A DNA stretch of 64,000 nucleotides, taken from Bacteroidia bacterium (GTDB lineage: Bacteria; Bacteroidota; Bacteroidia; J057; JADKCL01). The number at the start of each line of letters is the position of its first letter. The stretch's first letter is position 1. A model generated the notes under the pieces. It had not been told where the DNA came from. It saw nothing but the letters and a program-made list of their open reading frames with translations, and did no database searches. A program made the translations under genes and the position numbers. Positions 1-7,914 of this stretch are shown here, piece after piece. The stretch covers positions 248,001-312,000 of the forward strand of contig JACJYV010000004.1 of NCBI GenBank assembly GCA_020635905.1, written 5' to 3'.

Positions 1-1
1 G

Positions 2-283
2 GGCGAATTCATTGAAAATAAGGGTATGATTGACCCCATTGGGTTGCTTTGGCGTCTGTATGGGTATTACCCATTTCTGATTGCGGGTGCTATTCTCCTG
101 CCCCGCTGGATTCGTGATAAATTTGCCACCAGCGACGAAGAGACCGATCCCATCCCTGCTGAAGCTTTGCAGGACAAAGAAATCGAGGCAGCAATTGATC
201 CTGAAATCCTTCTGGATACGGCTTACCACAATGGCCAGAATGGCCACAGCAAGGAAAAGCACACAGGACCAACAGTTTATTAG
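2..283 (+). CDS. C-terminal part of an unrecognised membrane protein (5' end outside window)
   Basis: The frame is open from base 2 and there is no stop before the ATG at 26, so this is probably the tail of a longer gene rather than an 85-residue protein. The visible part has one hydrophobic segment (about residues 12-27 counted from the ATG, ending in LLPRW), followed by a charged, mostly acidic tail. That suggests a membrane anchor with a cytoplasmic C-terminus. I do not recognise the family. It converges on the deoxynucleoside kinase gene, with heptad repeats in the gap. Confidence 0.5.
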   Translation, partial: GEFIENKGMIDPIGLLWRLYGYYPFLIAGAILLPRWIRDKFATSDEETDPIPAEALQDKEIEAAIDPEILLDTAYHNGQNGHSKEKHTGPTVY

Positions 284-293
284 AAAATAGCCG

Positions 294-388
294 TCAGCGA
301 TCAGCGTTCAGCCTAAACAGGAACTGGAAGATACTCACCCAAAATGGATCAGAATCCACAACGCAACCGTAAACCGTAAACCGTAAAC
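294..388. repeat. Two short heptad arrays (TCAGCGN x3; ACCGTAA x3.3)
   Basis: 294-314 reads TCAGCGA, TCAGCGT, TCAGCCT. 366-388 is three exact copies of ACCGTAA plus a partial one. Both have a period of exactly 7. The gap lies between two converging genes and ends 10 bp from the kinase stop. The second unit is the reverse complement of TTACGGT, repeated five times at 30537-30571; the first matches the CAGCGGT family at 39320-39396. Confidence 0.85.
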
Positions 389-397
389 TGGCTAAAA

Positions 398-1015
398 CTA
401 CTTAAAAAGCCCAAAAAGCTCACCTTTCACGCGGTTAACAATGATGCCGAGGTGTTCGGGATTGTCGCGGAAATTGAGTTCGTCGATCACAACTTCGATC
501 TTTTTGCCGAGGTTGTAACTTTCGTACCAGGCTTCGTAGCGCTCATTGAGGCGGCGCAGGTAGTCGAGACGGATGGAATCTTCGTATTCGCGGCCACGCT
601 GTTGAATCTGATCCACCAGACTCGCAATAGAACCACGCAGGTAAATCAGCAAATCAGGAGGCTCAACCAGCCCATTGACCGTTTCAAACAGCGCACGGTA
701 GGTTTCGTAGTCGCGTTTGGCCATGAGGCCCATGGCATGCAGGTTGGGGGCGAAGATTTGCGCATCTTCATAGATGGTCCGGTCCTGAATGATGTTGATT
801 CCGTGGGTACGGATATCGATGATCTTGCGGAAACGGGTATTCAGAAAGTGAACCTGCAGGTTGAAAGACCAACGCTGCATATCCGAGTAGAAATCAAACA
901 GATAGGGATTGGTTTCGGCGTCTTCGTAATGCGGTTCAAATCCAAGATATTTGGACAATTGAGTGGTAAGGGTGGTTTTACCTGAGCCGATGTTTCCCGC
1001 TATGGCGATGTGCAT
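398..1015 (-). CDS. Deoxynucleoside kinase (dNK family)
   Basis: This 205-residue enzyme should phosphorylate deoxynucleosides with ATP in nucleotide salvage. It has the P-loop GNIGSGKT at residues 7-14. The DRTIYED motif near residue 78 fits the catalytic and substrate-binding DRS/DRT motif of the dCK/dGK family, and the arginine-rich lid (RGREYEDSI) lies near residue 141. The length is normal. Which base it prefers cannot be read from the sequence. It lies just downstream of trpS on the same strand (15 bp from the trpS stop), so the two may be co-transcribed. Confidence 0.92.
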   Translation of the reverse strand: MHIAIAGNIGSGKTTLTTQLSKYLGFEPHYEDAETNPYLFDFYSDMQRWSFNLQVHFLNTRFRKIIDIRTHGINIIQDRTIYEDAQIFAPNLHAMGLMAKRDYETYRALFETVNGLVEPPDLLIYLRGSIASLVDQIQQRGREYEDSIRLDYLRRLNERYEAWYESYNLGKKIEVVIDELNFRDNPEHLGIIVNRVKGELFGLFK

Positions 1016-1030
1016 TGGTCGAAATTATAG

Positions 1031-2023
1031 TTATTGGGCGTAATAGGCAAATTTATTGTAACCGATCTTTTCGCGTACCCTGGCCAGGGTTTCATAAGCC
1101 ACGATACCAGCTTTCTCTGCGCCGTCGTGCAAGAGGCTATCAATCAGGCGCTTGTCCGTCATTAATTCGTTGAATTTGACCCTTTCAGCAGCAAATTTTT
1201 CCTTCATCACCTCAAAAAGTCTGGCTTTTGCATGGCCAAATCCAATGCTTCCAGCCTGGTAGTCTTTGCGCAATTCTTCCGTCTGATCCTGGTTGGCAAT
1301 CAGGGAAAAAAGTGCAAACACGGTACAGGTATCCGGGTCAATTGGGCTGCCCATGGGCACGGTACTGGTTTTTATCCCTTTGATCCGCTTGTAAAGGCGG
1401 TTGTCGTCTTCGAAAATGTCAATGGTATTGCCGTAGGACTTGCTCATTTTGCGGCCATCCGTGCCGGGCACGATGGCGACTTCTTTTTGAATTCTTGCCT
1501 CAGGCATGATCAGGGTTTCACCGTAGGTGCGGTTGAAATTTCCACAGATGTCCCGGGTATATTCAATGTGTTGCTTCTGGTCTTTTCCCACGGGAATTAC
1601 CTGAGCGTCGTACAAAAGAATATCAGCGGCCATCAGCACAGGGTAGAAAAAGAGACCGCCATTGGCCTCAATTCCCTGCTCCTTCTTGTCTTTGAAAGAG
1701 TGAGCCAGTTCAAGCCTGGAATGATTGATGAAATTGGAAAGAAACCAGCTCAGTTCAGTAACCTCAGGAATATCTGACTGACGGTAAAAGAATCCGGTTT
1801 TGGTATCAAATCCGAAAGCCAGCCAGGCTGCAGCAGTGGAGTAGGTATTTTCCCTCAGGACCTGCGGATCGTGCACGGTGGTGAGGGAATGAAAGTCTGC
1901 AATGAAGAAAAAGCATTCGTTTTGGGGATCCCGGGATAATTGAATGCCCGGAACAATCGCACCCAGAATATTTCCCAGGTGGGGAATGCCAGTACTCTGT
2001 ATGCCAGTAAGAATCCTTGCCAT
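1031..2023 (-). CDS. trpS: Tryptophanyl-tRNA synthetase
   Basis: This class I aminoacyl-tRNA synthetase charges tRNA-Trp. The HIGH-type signature is PHLGN (residues 14-18) and the KMSKS loop is intact (GRKMSKSYGN, near residue 195). At 330 residues it has the usual bacterial length. A longer frame opens at 2074, but I chose the ATG at 2023. The TATATTTG promoter element at 2056-2049 would start transcription near 2042, inside that extension, and homologues begin at this MARILTG-like N-terminus. Confidence 0.96.
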   Translation of the reverse strand: MARILTGIQSTGIPHLGNILGAIVPGIQLSRDPQNECFFFIADFHSLTTVHDPQVLRENTYSTAAAWLAFGFDTKTGFFYRQSDIPEVTELSWFLSNFINHSRLELAHSFKDKKEQGIEANGGLFFYPVLMAADILLYDAQVIPVGKDQKQHIEYTRDICGNFNRTYGETLIMPEARIQKEVAIVPGTDGRKMSKSYGNTIDIFEDDNRLYKRIKGIKTSTVPMGSPIDPDTCTVFALFSLIANQDQTEELRKDYQAGSIGFGHAKARLFEVMKEKFAAERVKFNELMTDKRLIDSLLHDGAEKAGIVAYETLARVREKIGYNKFAYYAQ

Positions 2024-2048
2024 GATTGGGGTTTCGTTTTTGGGGACG

Positions 2049-2056
2049 CAAATATA
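2049..2056 (-). promoter_or_regulatory. Bacteroidota -7 promoter element for trpS
   Basis: On the minus strand this reads TATATTTG, an exact match to TAnnTTTG. A TTTG that could serve as the -33 element lies 15 bp upstream, somewhat closer than the usual 19-20. The predicted RNA start leaves a leader of about 19 nt before the ATG at 2023 and decides the start codon choice. Confidence 0.6.
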
Positions 2057-2203
2057 AATCTTATTTGGGGACAAACCTAAGTTAGAGGGGCGATTGTCGG
2101 GGTTGGATAAATTTTCTTTTCGAAATCGGAATAAATAATTAAATTTTGCCTGAAATATTTATAATTTCACACTATTGTTTAATAATTCTGATCACACGCC
2201 ATT

Positions 2204-2626
2204 ATGGAACGAGCTGCCGGAGTGATATTTCTCCTGATCTTTATGATCCTGATCTTTGGAGTTCTGATACTTACCTTTGCGGGTATGTGGAAGACCTTTC
2301 AAAAGGCTGGAAAGCCTGGTTGGGGGGCAATTGTTCCCATTTACAACATCGTTTTGATGACTGAAATCGTTGGCAAACCCACCTGGTGGGTGGTTTTGTG
2401 CCTGATTCCTTATGTAAGCGTGGTATTCCAGATTATCATTGCCATCGAAATGGGCAAAGCCTACGGCAAAGGCGCTGGATTTGGCGTGGGCCTGGCGTTT
2501 TTACCCATGATTTTCTACCCGATCCTCGGATTTGGTGATGCTGAGTATGTAGGTCCCGGCGGAGTGCCTGTGGGTGGATTCCAGGGCCAGCAAGGTCAGG
2601 GTGGGGGATTCGATGAGCAATTCTGA
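2204..2626 (+). CDS. DUF5684 membrane protein, copy 1
   Basis: This 140-residue protein has an N-terminal membrane helix (residues 6-27). It then has the family pattern FQKAGKPGWGAIVPIYNI, a WWVVLCLIPY helix, a third helix, and a glycine/glutamine-rich tail. DUF5684 proteins are small inner-membrane proteins of unknown function, common in Bacteroidota and sometimes mislabelled as signal peptidase. The next gene (2697) is a shorter paralogue sharing the KAGKPGW-IVPIYNI core, so the pair arose by tandem duplication and is probably one operon. Confidence 0.85.
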   Translation: MERAAGVIFLLIFMILIFGVLILTFAGMWKTFQKAGKPGWGAIVPIYNIVLMTEIVGKPTWWVVLCLIPYVSVVFQIIIAIEMGKAYGKGAGFGVGLAFLPMIFYPILGFGDAEYVGPGGVPVGGFQGQQGQGGGFDEQF

Positions 2627-2696
2627 TTCCGAAATTCAAATGTTTTTTATCCTGAATGTTTGTCAAATAAATTAACAATTTAAAACTCAAATCACT

Positions 2697-3059
2697 ATGA
2701 AAGTCATTTTTTCTATTATCTACTTAGCCGTGATTATTGGTGCAATAGTCGCGCAATGGAAGATTTTTACCAAGGCTGGTAAACCCGGTTGGGCATGCCT
2801 CGTACCTATCTACAACATTATCGTACTGCTCGAAATTGTTGGACGTCCTGTATGGTGGATCGTACTCTTCCTGATCCCGATCGCCAACTTCATCGCCCTG
2901 ATCCTGATCCAGCTCGATCTGGCCAAGTCTTTTGGCAAGAGCACTGGTTTCGGTCTCGGTCTGGTTTTCCTGGCCCCAATCTTCATCCTCATCCTCGGAT
3001 TTGGTGATGCGACCTATGTAGGCCCCGCTGCTGCTGGTGGAGCTCAAGGTGGTCAATAA
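2697..3059 (+). CDS. DUF5684 membrane protein, copy 2
   Basis: This 120-residue paralogue of the gene 70 bp upstream has the same layout: an N-terminal helix (4-19), FTKAGKPGWACLVPIYNI, a WWIVLFLIP helix, a last helix and a conserved GFGDATYVGP segment. The tail is shorter and alanine/glycine rich. The function is unknown. A strong hairpin terminator follows 16 bp after the stop, closing the two-gene unit. Confidence 0.85.
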   Translation: MKVIFSIIYLAVIIGAIVAQWKIFTKAGKPGWACLVPIYNIIVLLEIVGRPVWWIVLFLIPIANFIALILIQLDLAKSFGKSTGFGLGLVFLAPIFILILGFGDATYVGPAAAGGAQGGQ

Positions 3060-3075
3060 TCACTGATGGAACAAT

Positions 3076-3110
3076 AAAAAAGGCGTCCTCTTGCGGGGAC
3101 GCCTTTTTTT
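3076..3110. terminator. Bidirectional intrinsic terminator
   Basis: A GC-rich stem (GGCGTCC / GGACGCC, loop TCTTGCG plus G) is flanked by A5 on the left and T7 on the right. It can therefore end transcription from both converging genes, DUF5684 copy 2 and the 3128-3598 gene. Confidence 0.92.
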
Positions 3111-3127
3111 ATGCCTTGATTTTCCGG

Positions 3128-3598
3128 TCAGAAACTGTGATCTACATTTTGGTAAACCTGCTGTTCTCTGTATTCACCCAGCTGATTCTTGTAGTTATTG
3201 ATCTTCACCCAATAAACAATCCAGCAAATAAAGCCACCCAAACTGGTAAACCAGCCAATGAATGGAATGATGGAACAGCAATACAGGATGCAATAGGTAA
3301 GACCGATTCCGTGTCCGGGGCGCTCTTCCTGAGGCACCATACCGCGGTCGCGGAACTCAGCAGCCAGTGAATCTGCAATGCCCGAAACCATGATAAATTG
3401 CCAAACCAGGCCAAAGAGCGGGATAAAGGTCAGCCAGACCTGGCCGGGAGTAATCTTCCTGAATTCCGGCCGGATCCGCAAAAGCGTGTTTTGCATGGTC
3501 AGCAGAAAGAAGATCATGGGAAGCAGTACGATCACGAGCATAAAGATCAGTACAAACGCAATCATCACCCCGGAGGGTTCGCTTGAATAGGAGTCCAT
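3128..3598 (-). CDS. DUF4328-like membrane protein
   Basis: This 156-residue protein has about four hydrophobic segments: near residues 14-35, 55-72, 101-118 and 120-134. The cytosolic stretch contains RPEFRKITPGQVWLTFIPLFGLVWQF, a layout seen in DUF4328 and related small membrane proteins. The role is unknown. The open frame extends to 3661, but those extra residues are encoded by the end of a MITE, so I use the ATG at 3598. It shares a terminator with the DUF5684 pair. Confidence 0.7.
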   Translation of the reverse strand: MDSYSSEPSGVMIAFVLIFMLVIVLLPMIFFLLTMQNTLLRIRPEFRKITPGQVWLTFIPLFGLVWQFIMVSGIADSLAAEFRDRGMVPQEERPGHGIGLTYCILYCCSIIPFIGWFTSLGGFICWIVYWVKINNYKNQLGEYREQQVYQNVDHSF

Positions 3599-3996
3599 AA
3601 GCGTTAATTTTGGTTTATGAGGTTTTAAATTATGGGGACCTCTAAAAACGATGAAGATCAAGGCGGACGCAGGTGAGGAAAGCGGAGTTTACTAAGGTAA
3701 ATGAGCATTTCCGAACCAAGTCCAACGCAGAGATTCGAAGTTTTTTGAGGTTCCCTTATGCAAAATTATCAATCCCTGTCTTTCCGAACAAACCATTTCT
3801 TTCTGCATTCATATTGGGACCTCCAAATATTTCTGAAAACCCGATGTTTTAGCCTCCCTTCTCACTGTTTTTCCCCTGACAAAACTTTTTTCAGGAAAAA
3901 ACAGGGCCTATCCAGTTTAAACCCAGATCGGATTTTTTGGGGTTGACTATCTGAAGGAAATGTTAGAATTTGCTTCAAAATCAACGTTTTAAAGGC
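3599..3996. other. Intergenic region between diverging genes: MITE copy A plus rocD promoter region
   Basis: This 398-bp gap holds MITE copy A (3634-3755). Beyond it an AT-rich stretch contains an imperfect hairpin around CCTGA...TCAGG (3876-3895). A possible promoter follows: TTG at 3943-3945, then 18 bp, then TAGAATTTG at 3964-3972. I see no gene here. Confidence 0.6.
3634..3755 (+). mobile_element. MITE copy A, full length
   Basis: A 122-bp element starting GGGGACCTCTAAAAAC and ending TTTTTTGAGGTTCCC, so its ends are imperfect inverted repeats. It is flanked on both sides by TTAT (3630-3633 and 3756-3759), a 4-bp target duplication. It is closely similar along its length to copies B and C. 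It has no coding capacity and lies 36 bp upstream of the start at 3598. Confidence 0.88.
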
Positions 3997-5232
3997 ATGA
4001 TAAAAGAAAAAATGGGAATTTCCTCTGCAGAAGCCATCAGGCTGGAAGATCAGTACGGCGCTCACAATTATCATCCCCTGCCTGTGGTTTTATCCCGGGG
4101 TGAAGGGGTGTTTCTCTGGGATCCTGAAGGAAATCGCTATTTCGACTTTTTGTCTGCCTACAGTGCCGTAAACCAGGGGCATTGCCACCCCAGAATTATC
4201 AAAGCCCTGGTCGAACAGGCCTGCCAGCTCACCCTAACTTCCCGGGCCTTCCACAGCGATCAACTCGGGCAGGCTGAAAAATACCTGGCCGAAACTTTTG
4301 GCTACGACAAGGTTCTGATGATGAATTCCGGGGCAGAAGGGGTGGAAACGGCTTTGAAAGTGGTGCGCAAATGGGGCTATGAGGTGAAGGGCGTGGCTGA
4401 GAATCAGGCCAAAATCATCGTCTGTGAGAAAAATTTTCATGGACGAACCATTGGCATTGTTTCTTTTTCATCTGATCCCGAATCCAGGGGTGGATTTGGG
4501 CCGTTTTTGCCCGGATTTGAAATGATTCCCTATAATAATCTGCCGGCTTTGGAAAAGGCTCTGCAAGACCCTAACGTAGTTGGGTTTCTGGTAGAACCCA
4601 TTCAGGGTGAGGCAGGTATCATGGTTCCTGATGAAGGATTCCTCAAGTCAGCTTATGATTTGTGCAAGGCTCAAAATGTGCTTTTCATCGCCGATGAAAT
4701 TCAGACGGGCATCGCCCGTACTGGTAAAATGCTGGCCTGCGACCACGAAGGCGTTCACCCGGATGTGCTCATTCTGGGCAAGGCCGTTTCAGGCGGGGTT
4801 TACCCCGTTTCTGTGGTTCTGACCCGCAACGAGGTCATGAACGTGATCAAACCCGGTCAGCACGGTTCCACCTACGGTGGAAATCCATTGGCCTGCGCAG
4901 TGGCCAGAGCAGCCCTGGATGTGGTGAAGGAGGAAAATCTGGCTGAAAATGCTGAACGGTTGGGTAAAATTTTCCGGGACCGTATGCGGGCCATCAACCA
5001 TCCCATGGTGAGCCTGGTACGGGGAAAAGGCCTACTCAATGCCGTGGTTATCCATCCTACCAACGGTTTTGAAGCCTGGGACGTTTGTCTGAAGCTCAAG
5101 GAACTCGGCCTGCTTGCCAAGCCCACCCACCGCCATATCATCCGTTTTGCCCCGCCGCTGGTGATCACAGAGGAGCAAATTCACGAATGTTGCGACCTGA
5201 TCGAGGCCGCCATCACTTCATTTAAGGTGTAG
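3997..5232 (+). CDS. rocD: Ornithine aminotransferase
   Basis: This 411-residue PLP enzyme converts ornithine and 2-oxoglutarate to glutamate semialdehyde and glutamate. It shows the class III aminotransferase layout: EDQYGAHNYHPLPVVL at the N-terminus, the NSGAEGVETALK cofactor motif, DEIQTGIARTG, and the PLP lysine K262 in ILGKAVSGG. The Y-G-A-H-N-Y N-terminal motif is typical of RocD. The frame opens at a TTG at 3970, but the ATG at 3997 has AAAGG just upstream and fits the promoter at 3964-3972. The gene end overlaps the end of the converging peptidase gene by 11 bp. Confidence 0.95.
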   Translation: MIKEKMGISSAEAIRLEDQYGAHNYHPLPVVLSRGEGVFLWDPEGNRYFDFLSAYSAVNQGHCHPRIIKALVEQACQLTLTSRAFHSDQLGQAEKYLAETFGYDKVLMMNSGAEGVETALKVVRKWGYEVKGVAENQAKIIVCEKNFHGRTIGIVSFSSDPESRGGFGPFLPGFEMIPYNNLPALEKALQDPNVVGFLVEPIQGEAGIMVPDEGFLKSAYDLCKAQNVLFIADEIQTGIARTGKMLACDHEGVHPDVLILGKAVSGGVYPVSVVLTRNEVMNVIKPGQHGSTYGGNPLACAVARAALDVVKEENLAENAERLGKIFRDRMRAINHPMVSLVRGKGLLNAVVIHPTNGFEAWDVCLKLKELGLLAKPTHRHIIRFAPPLVITEEQIHECCDLIEAAITSFKV

Positions 5233-6943
5233 TCAGGGAGGGAAACTTCTCCAGTTCAGCTTCCATTTCTTCCATCAGTTGGGCGGAAAAGGCAGCAATT
5301 TCCTGTAAATCATTTTCCTGAAAAGGGGAAGAGAGACCTGCTTTTTGCAATAATTCAGGAAAGGAGCAACTTCCGCCTACCACGGCCATGCTTTGATAGG
5401 TCTGCCAGGCCTTTTCGGGATCTTCCTTGCTCTTGCGCAAAATGTCCAAAGCCGCAATCGTAGCCAGGCCGTAGGAAAGAATGTACAGGGGAGATTGGTA
5501 AAAATGCCCGAATTCCCGCCAGGCTTTTCCTGAAGTCAGGTAGGGATGGCCCTCAAAATCCACTTCACGGCCATATTCGGCCTCCAGTTGCAGCCATTTG
5601 GCGTCCACCAATCCCAGATCGCAGCCCGGGTGGGAATAGACAAAGTCTTCCAGCTCAAATCCCTGGGAGCATCTGAGGATGCGGATGATGGATTGCGCCA
5701 GGTGAATCAGTTTGAATAAAACCAGATCCCGCCCACTGAAAAGGTGATTTAAGCCCTTCCAGGCCAGAAATTCCATGGCGTGGGAAAATACTTCTGAGGA
5801 ATCTGTAGCCCCGTGAATGTAGTCGTAAATGTCCCAATGGAAGCTCTGTTCGTTCTGGTAGGCATGGCCGATCTCGTGGAACAGGGTGAGCAGCGACTGC
5901 GGGTTGTCGAGCTGGGTGACCACATGCACGAACGATTGCCGGACTTCGGGCAGGGAAACTGAAAAGCTGAAACCCGTGTTTTTGCCGGCAAAAACCATGA
6001 GTTCATTTTCACGCAGGCGCTGGGTGAATTGATGGACCTGGGGTGAGATCTCACCCAGGCACCGTTCGAGCGACCGCTCGATTTCATCCTGGCCCAGGGT
6101 CATGGACGAAGCCCAGTCATACTCGGAAAAAGTGGCCCGGTCATAATAAGCCAGGGTTTTTACCCCGATCATCTTTTCCTGCAAATGGGTGATTTTGCGG
6201 CCCAATTCGGCAAAATGAGTTTTGATGCCGCGGGCAAAATCGTGCAGTTGGGCATAGGAAACTCCCTGCCGTTTGTGCACCAGGTGACCAAGTTGCAGAT
6301 AATTTTCAAATCCCGCTGCCCGGGCCATTTCATGACGGTTGGCCACCATTTTCTGAAAAATATCCGCCAGAAACTCATCCTTGAGCATGGCAAAATCGAG
6401 AATCCCGTCAGAAATGGTTTTCCGTTTGGGGCGTTCTGCCACCTTCATCCAGTGCAGCCATTGAGAGAAATTTCCCTCCTTGTCCCCGATTTTGAAAGAT
6501 TTACCCTGAAAATTCTGCCTGAACTCGTTGACCAGTTCTGTTTCCCTCAGCTTAAAAGCCGTCAGTTGGGGCTGATCTTGTCGCACAAAGCTCTCGGCCA
6601 GGTGGGTGATTTGCCGGCCGAATCCTTCTTCCAGTTGGGGTAAAAAGGGTGAATCCAGCAGATTTTGGTAGAAAATGCCCATTTTCTCCCCCAATTTCGG
6701 CCCGATGGCGTTATTGATCTGGTATTCTGCCTTATAGTCAAGTCCTTCGTCGCCTGCGAGCATGCGCAGAAAGCTCAGGGTCCAGTGGGTTTGAAATCTG
6801 ATTTGAAATTCCTGCACCTCCACGAAAGCTTTGCGGGCCTGGGCAAAGGTTTTGGCGGCCGAAAAATTATCCACCAATCGTTGCAACTCCGTTCCCAGGG
6901 AGTTTTCTGTCAGGGGTTGGTATGGAATTTCCGCAAATTTCAC
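5222..6943 (-). CDS. M3 family oligoendopeptidase
   Basis: A 573-residue zinc metallopeptidase of the M3 (oligoendopeptidase F / thimet) family, expected to trim short peptides in the cytoplasm. The zinc site HEIGH is at residues 356-360 in LTLFHEIGHAYQ. The frame opens at a GTG at 6967. I prefer the GTG at 6943: it has AAAAAGGA upstream and overlaps the stop of the preceding DUF1295 gene as GTGA, a typical coupled start. Confidence 0.93.
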   Translation of the reverse strand: MKFAEIPYQPLTENSLGTELQRLVDNFSAAKTFAQARKAFVEVQEFQIRFQTHWTLSFLRMLAGDEGLDYKAEYQINNAIGPKLGEKMGIFYQNLLDSPFLPQLEEGFGRQITHLAESFVRQDQPQLTAFKLRETELVNEFRQNFQGKSFKIGDKEGNFSQWLHWMKVAERPKRKTISDGILDFAMLKDEFLADIFQKMVANRHEMARAAGFENYLQLGHLVHKRQGVSYAQLHDFARGIKTHFAELGRKITHLQEKMIGVKTLAYYDRATFSEYDWASSMTLGQDEIERSLERCLGEISPQVHQFTQRLRENELMVFAGKNTGFSFSVSLPEVRQSFVHVVTQLDNPQSLLTLFHEIGHAYQNEQSFHWDIYDYIHGATDSSEVFSHAMEFLAWKGLNHLFSGRDLVLFKLIHLAQSIIRILRCSQGFELEDFVYSHPGCDLGLVDAKWLQLEAEYGREVDFEGHPYLTSGKAWREFGHFYQSPLYILSYGLATIAALDILRKSKEDPEKAWQTYQSMAVVGGSCSFPELLQKAGLSSPFQENDLQEIAAFSAQLMEEMEAELEKFPSLTTP

Positions 6944-7740
6944 TGCACGTCCTTTTTGGGAAACCACGGAAAAAATGCACTCGTTCTGCGCTTATAAGCG
7001 TCAAACTCAGCATTCCCCTTATAAGGTGCCTCCAGCATGGGAATGCCCGATACCTTGAGCAGCAAAAAGCCAATGATCAGCGGACTGACAATAGTGAAAA
7101 TTCCATTTTCACTACCCAAGGCCACCAGGAAAAATCCCCACCAAAGCAAAGCCTCCCCAAAATAGTTGGGATGACGGGTCAGGGCCCAAAGGCCGGTGGT
7201 AAGAAAGCGCGGTTTGGGCTGAGGTTTTTGGATGAAAAGCATAAGTTGCAGATCGCCAATGGCTTCAAACAAAAAGCCAATCAGCCAGATGGCAACGCCG
7301 GGAATGGTCAGCCAATCCAGGGAGGAGGGTGGGGGAGTCTGCTCAGCGACTACAAACTGAATGGGTAGGGAAACAACCCACATGATGATGCCCTGCAGCA
7401 TGAAAACCTGCAAAAAGGAACGCCAAACCACGGTTTTGCCCCATTCTTCCCGCCATTTGGCATAGCGCGGGTCTTCGCCTCTTCCCCAGTTTCGGGCTCC
7501 AATGTGCCAGGCCAGCCTGATGCCCCAAGCCCAGGTCATCAAAAGCGCCAGCGAAGGCCGGGTCGGAAATTCAACCTGCTGAGTGAAAAATGTATAAGTT
7601 GCCACCAGCACAAAGCCGATTCCCCATCCAATATCCACGATACTGTTGTTTTTGAGCACCTGAGCCAGCAGGAACATCAAAACCATGAAGGCTCCAATCA
7701 GGAGAGCGCTATGTAATAAGGCTTCGGCCAGGTTTCCCAT
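6940..7740 (-). CDS. DUF1295 / steroid 5-alpha-reductase-like membrane protein
   Basis: This 266-residue protein has about six membrane helices. It carries the family's C-terminal motif TRHPNYFGEALLWWGFF, which in related isoprenylcysteine methyltransferases and sterol reductases binds the cofactor. DUF1295 proteins are presumed membrane oxidoreductases or methyltransferases acting on lipids; the substrate is unknown. Its stop overlaps the peptidase start (GTGA), so the two genes form an operon. Confidence 0.88.
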   Translation of the reverse strand: MGNLAEALLHSALLIGAFMVLMFLLAQVLKNNSIVDIGWGIGFVLVATYTFFTQQVEFPTRPSLALLMTWAWGIRLAWHIGARNWGRGEDPRYAKWREEWGKTVVWRSFLQVFMLQGIIMWVVSLPIQFVVAEQTPPPSSLDWLTIPGVAIWLIGFLFEAIGDLQLMLFIQKPQPKPRFLTTGLWALTRHPNYFGEALLWWGFFLVALGSENGIFTIVSPLIIGFLLLKVSGIPMLEAPYKGNAEFDAYKRRTSAFFPWFPKKDVQ

Positions 7741-7914
7741 TCGTAATTCATTAAACCCGGAAAACCACCTCTGGTTTTCCCTTGCTCAGACCCCTTATTC
7801 CCGAAAGTTGATTGCGAATGACCGGAAAATATTCCCAATAATGGATTTTCCCCGGCCACGATTGACTGGGCTAATTTGTGAAAAACCTTGCGGATTTCAA
7901 ACCGCGATTTTTCC

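Noticed and set aside
3634..3755. The MITE as a coding IS fragment
   Set aside because: None of the copies has an open frame with transposase motifs; the first residues of neighbouring frames that read into it (for example MIFIVFRG and MIFFVFRG) are only translated element ends.
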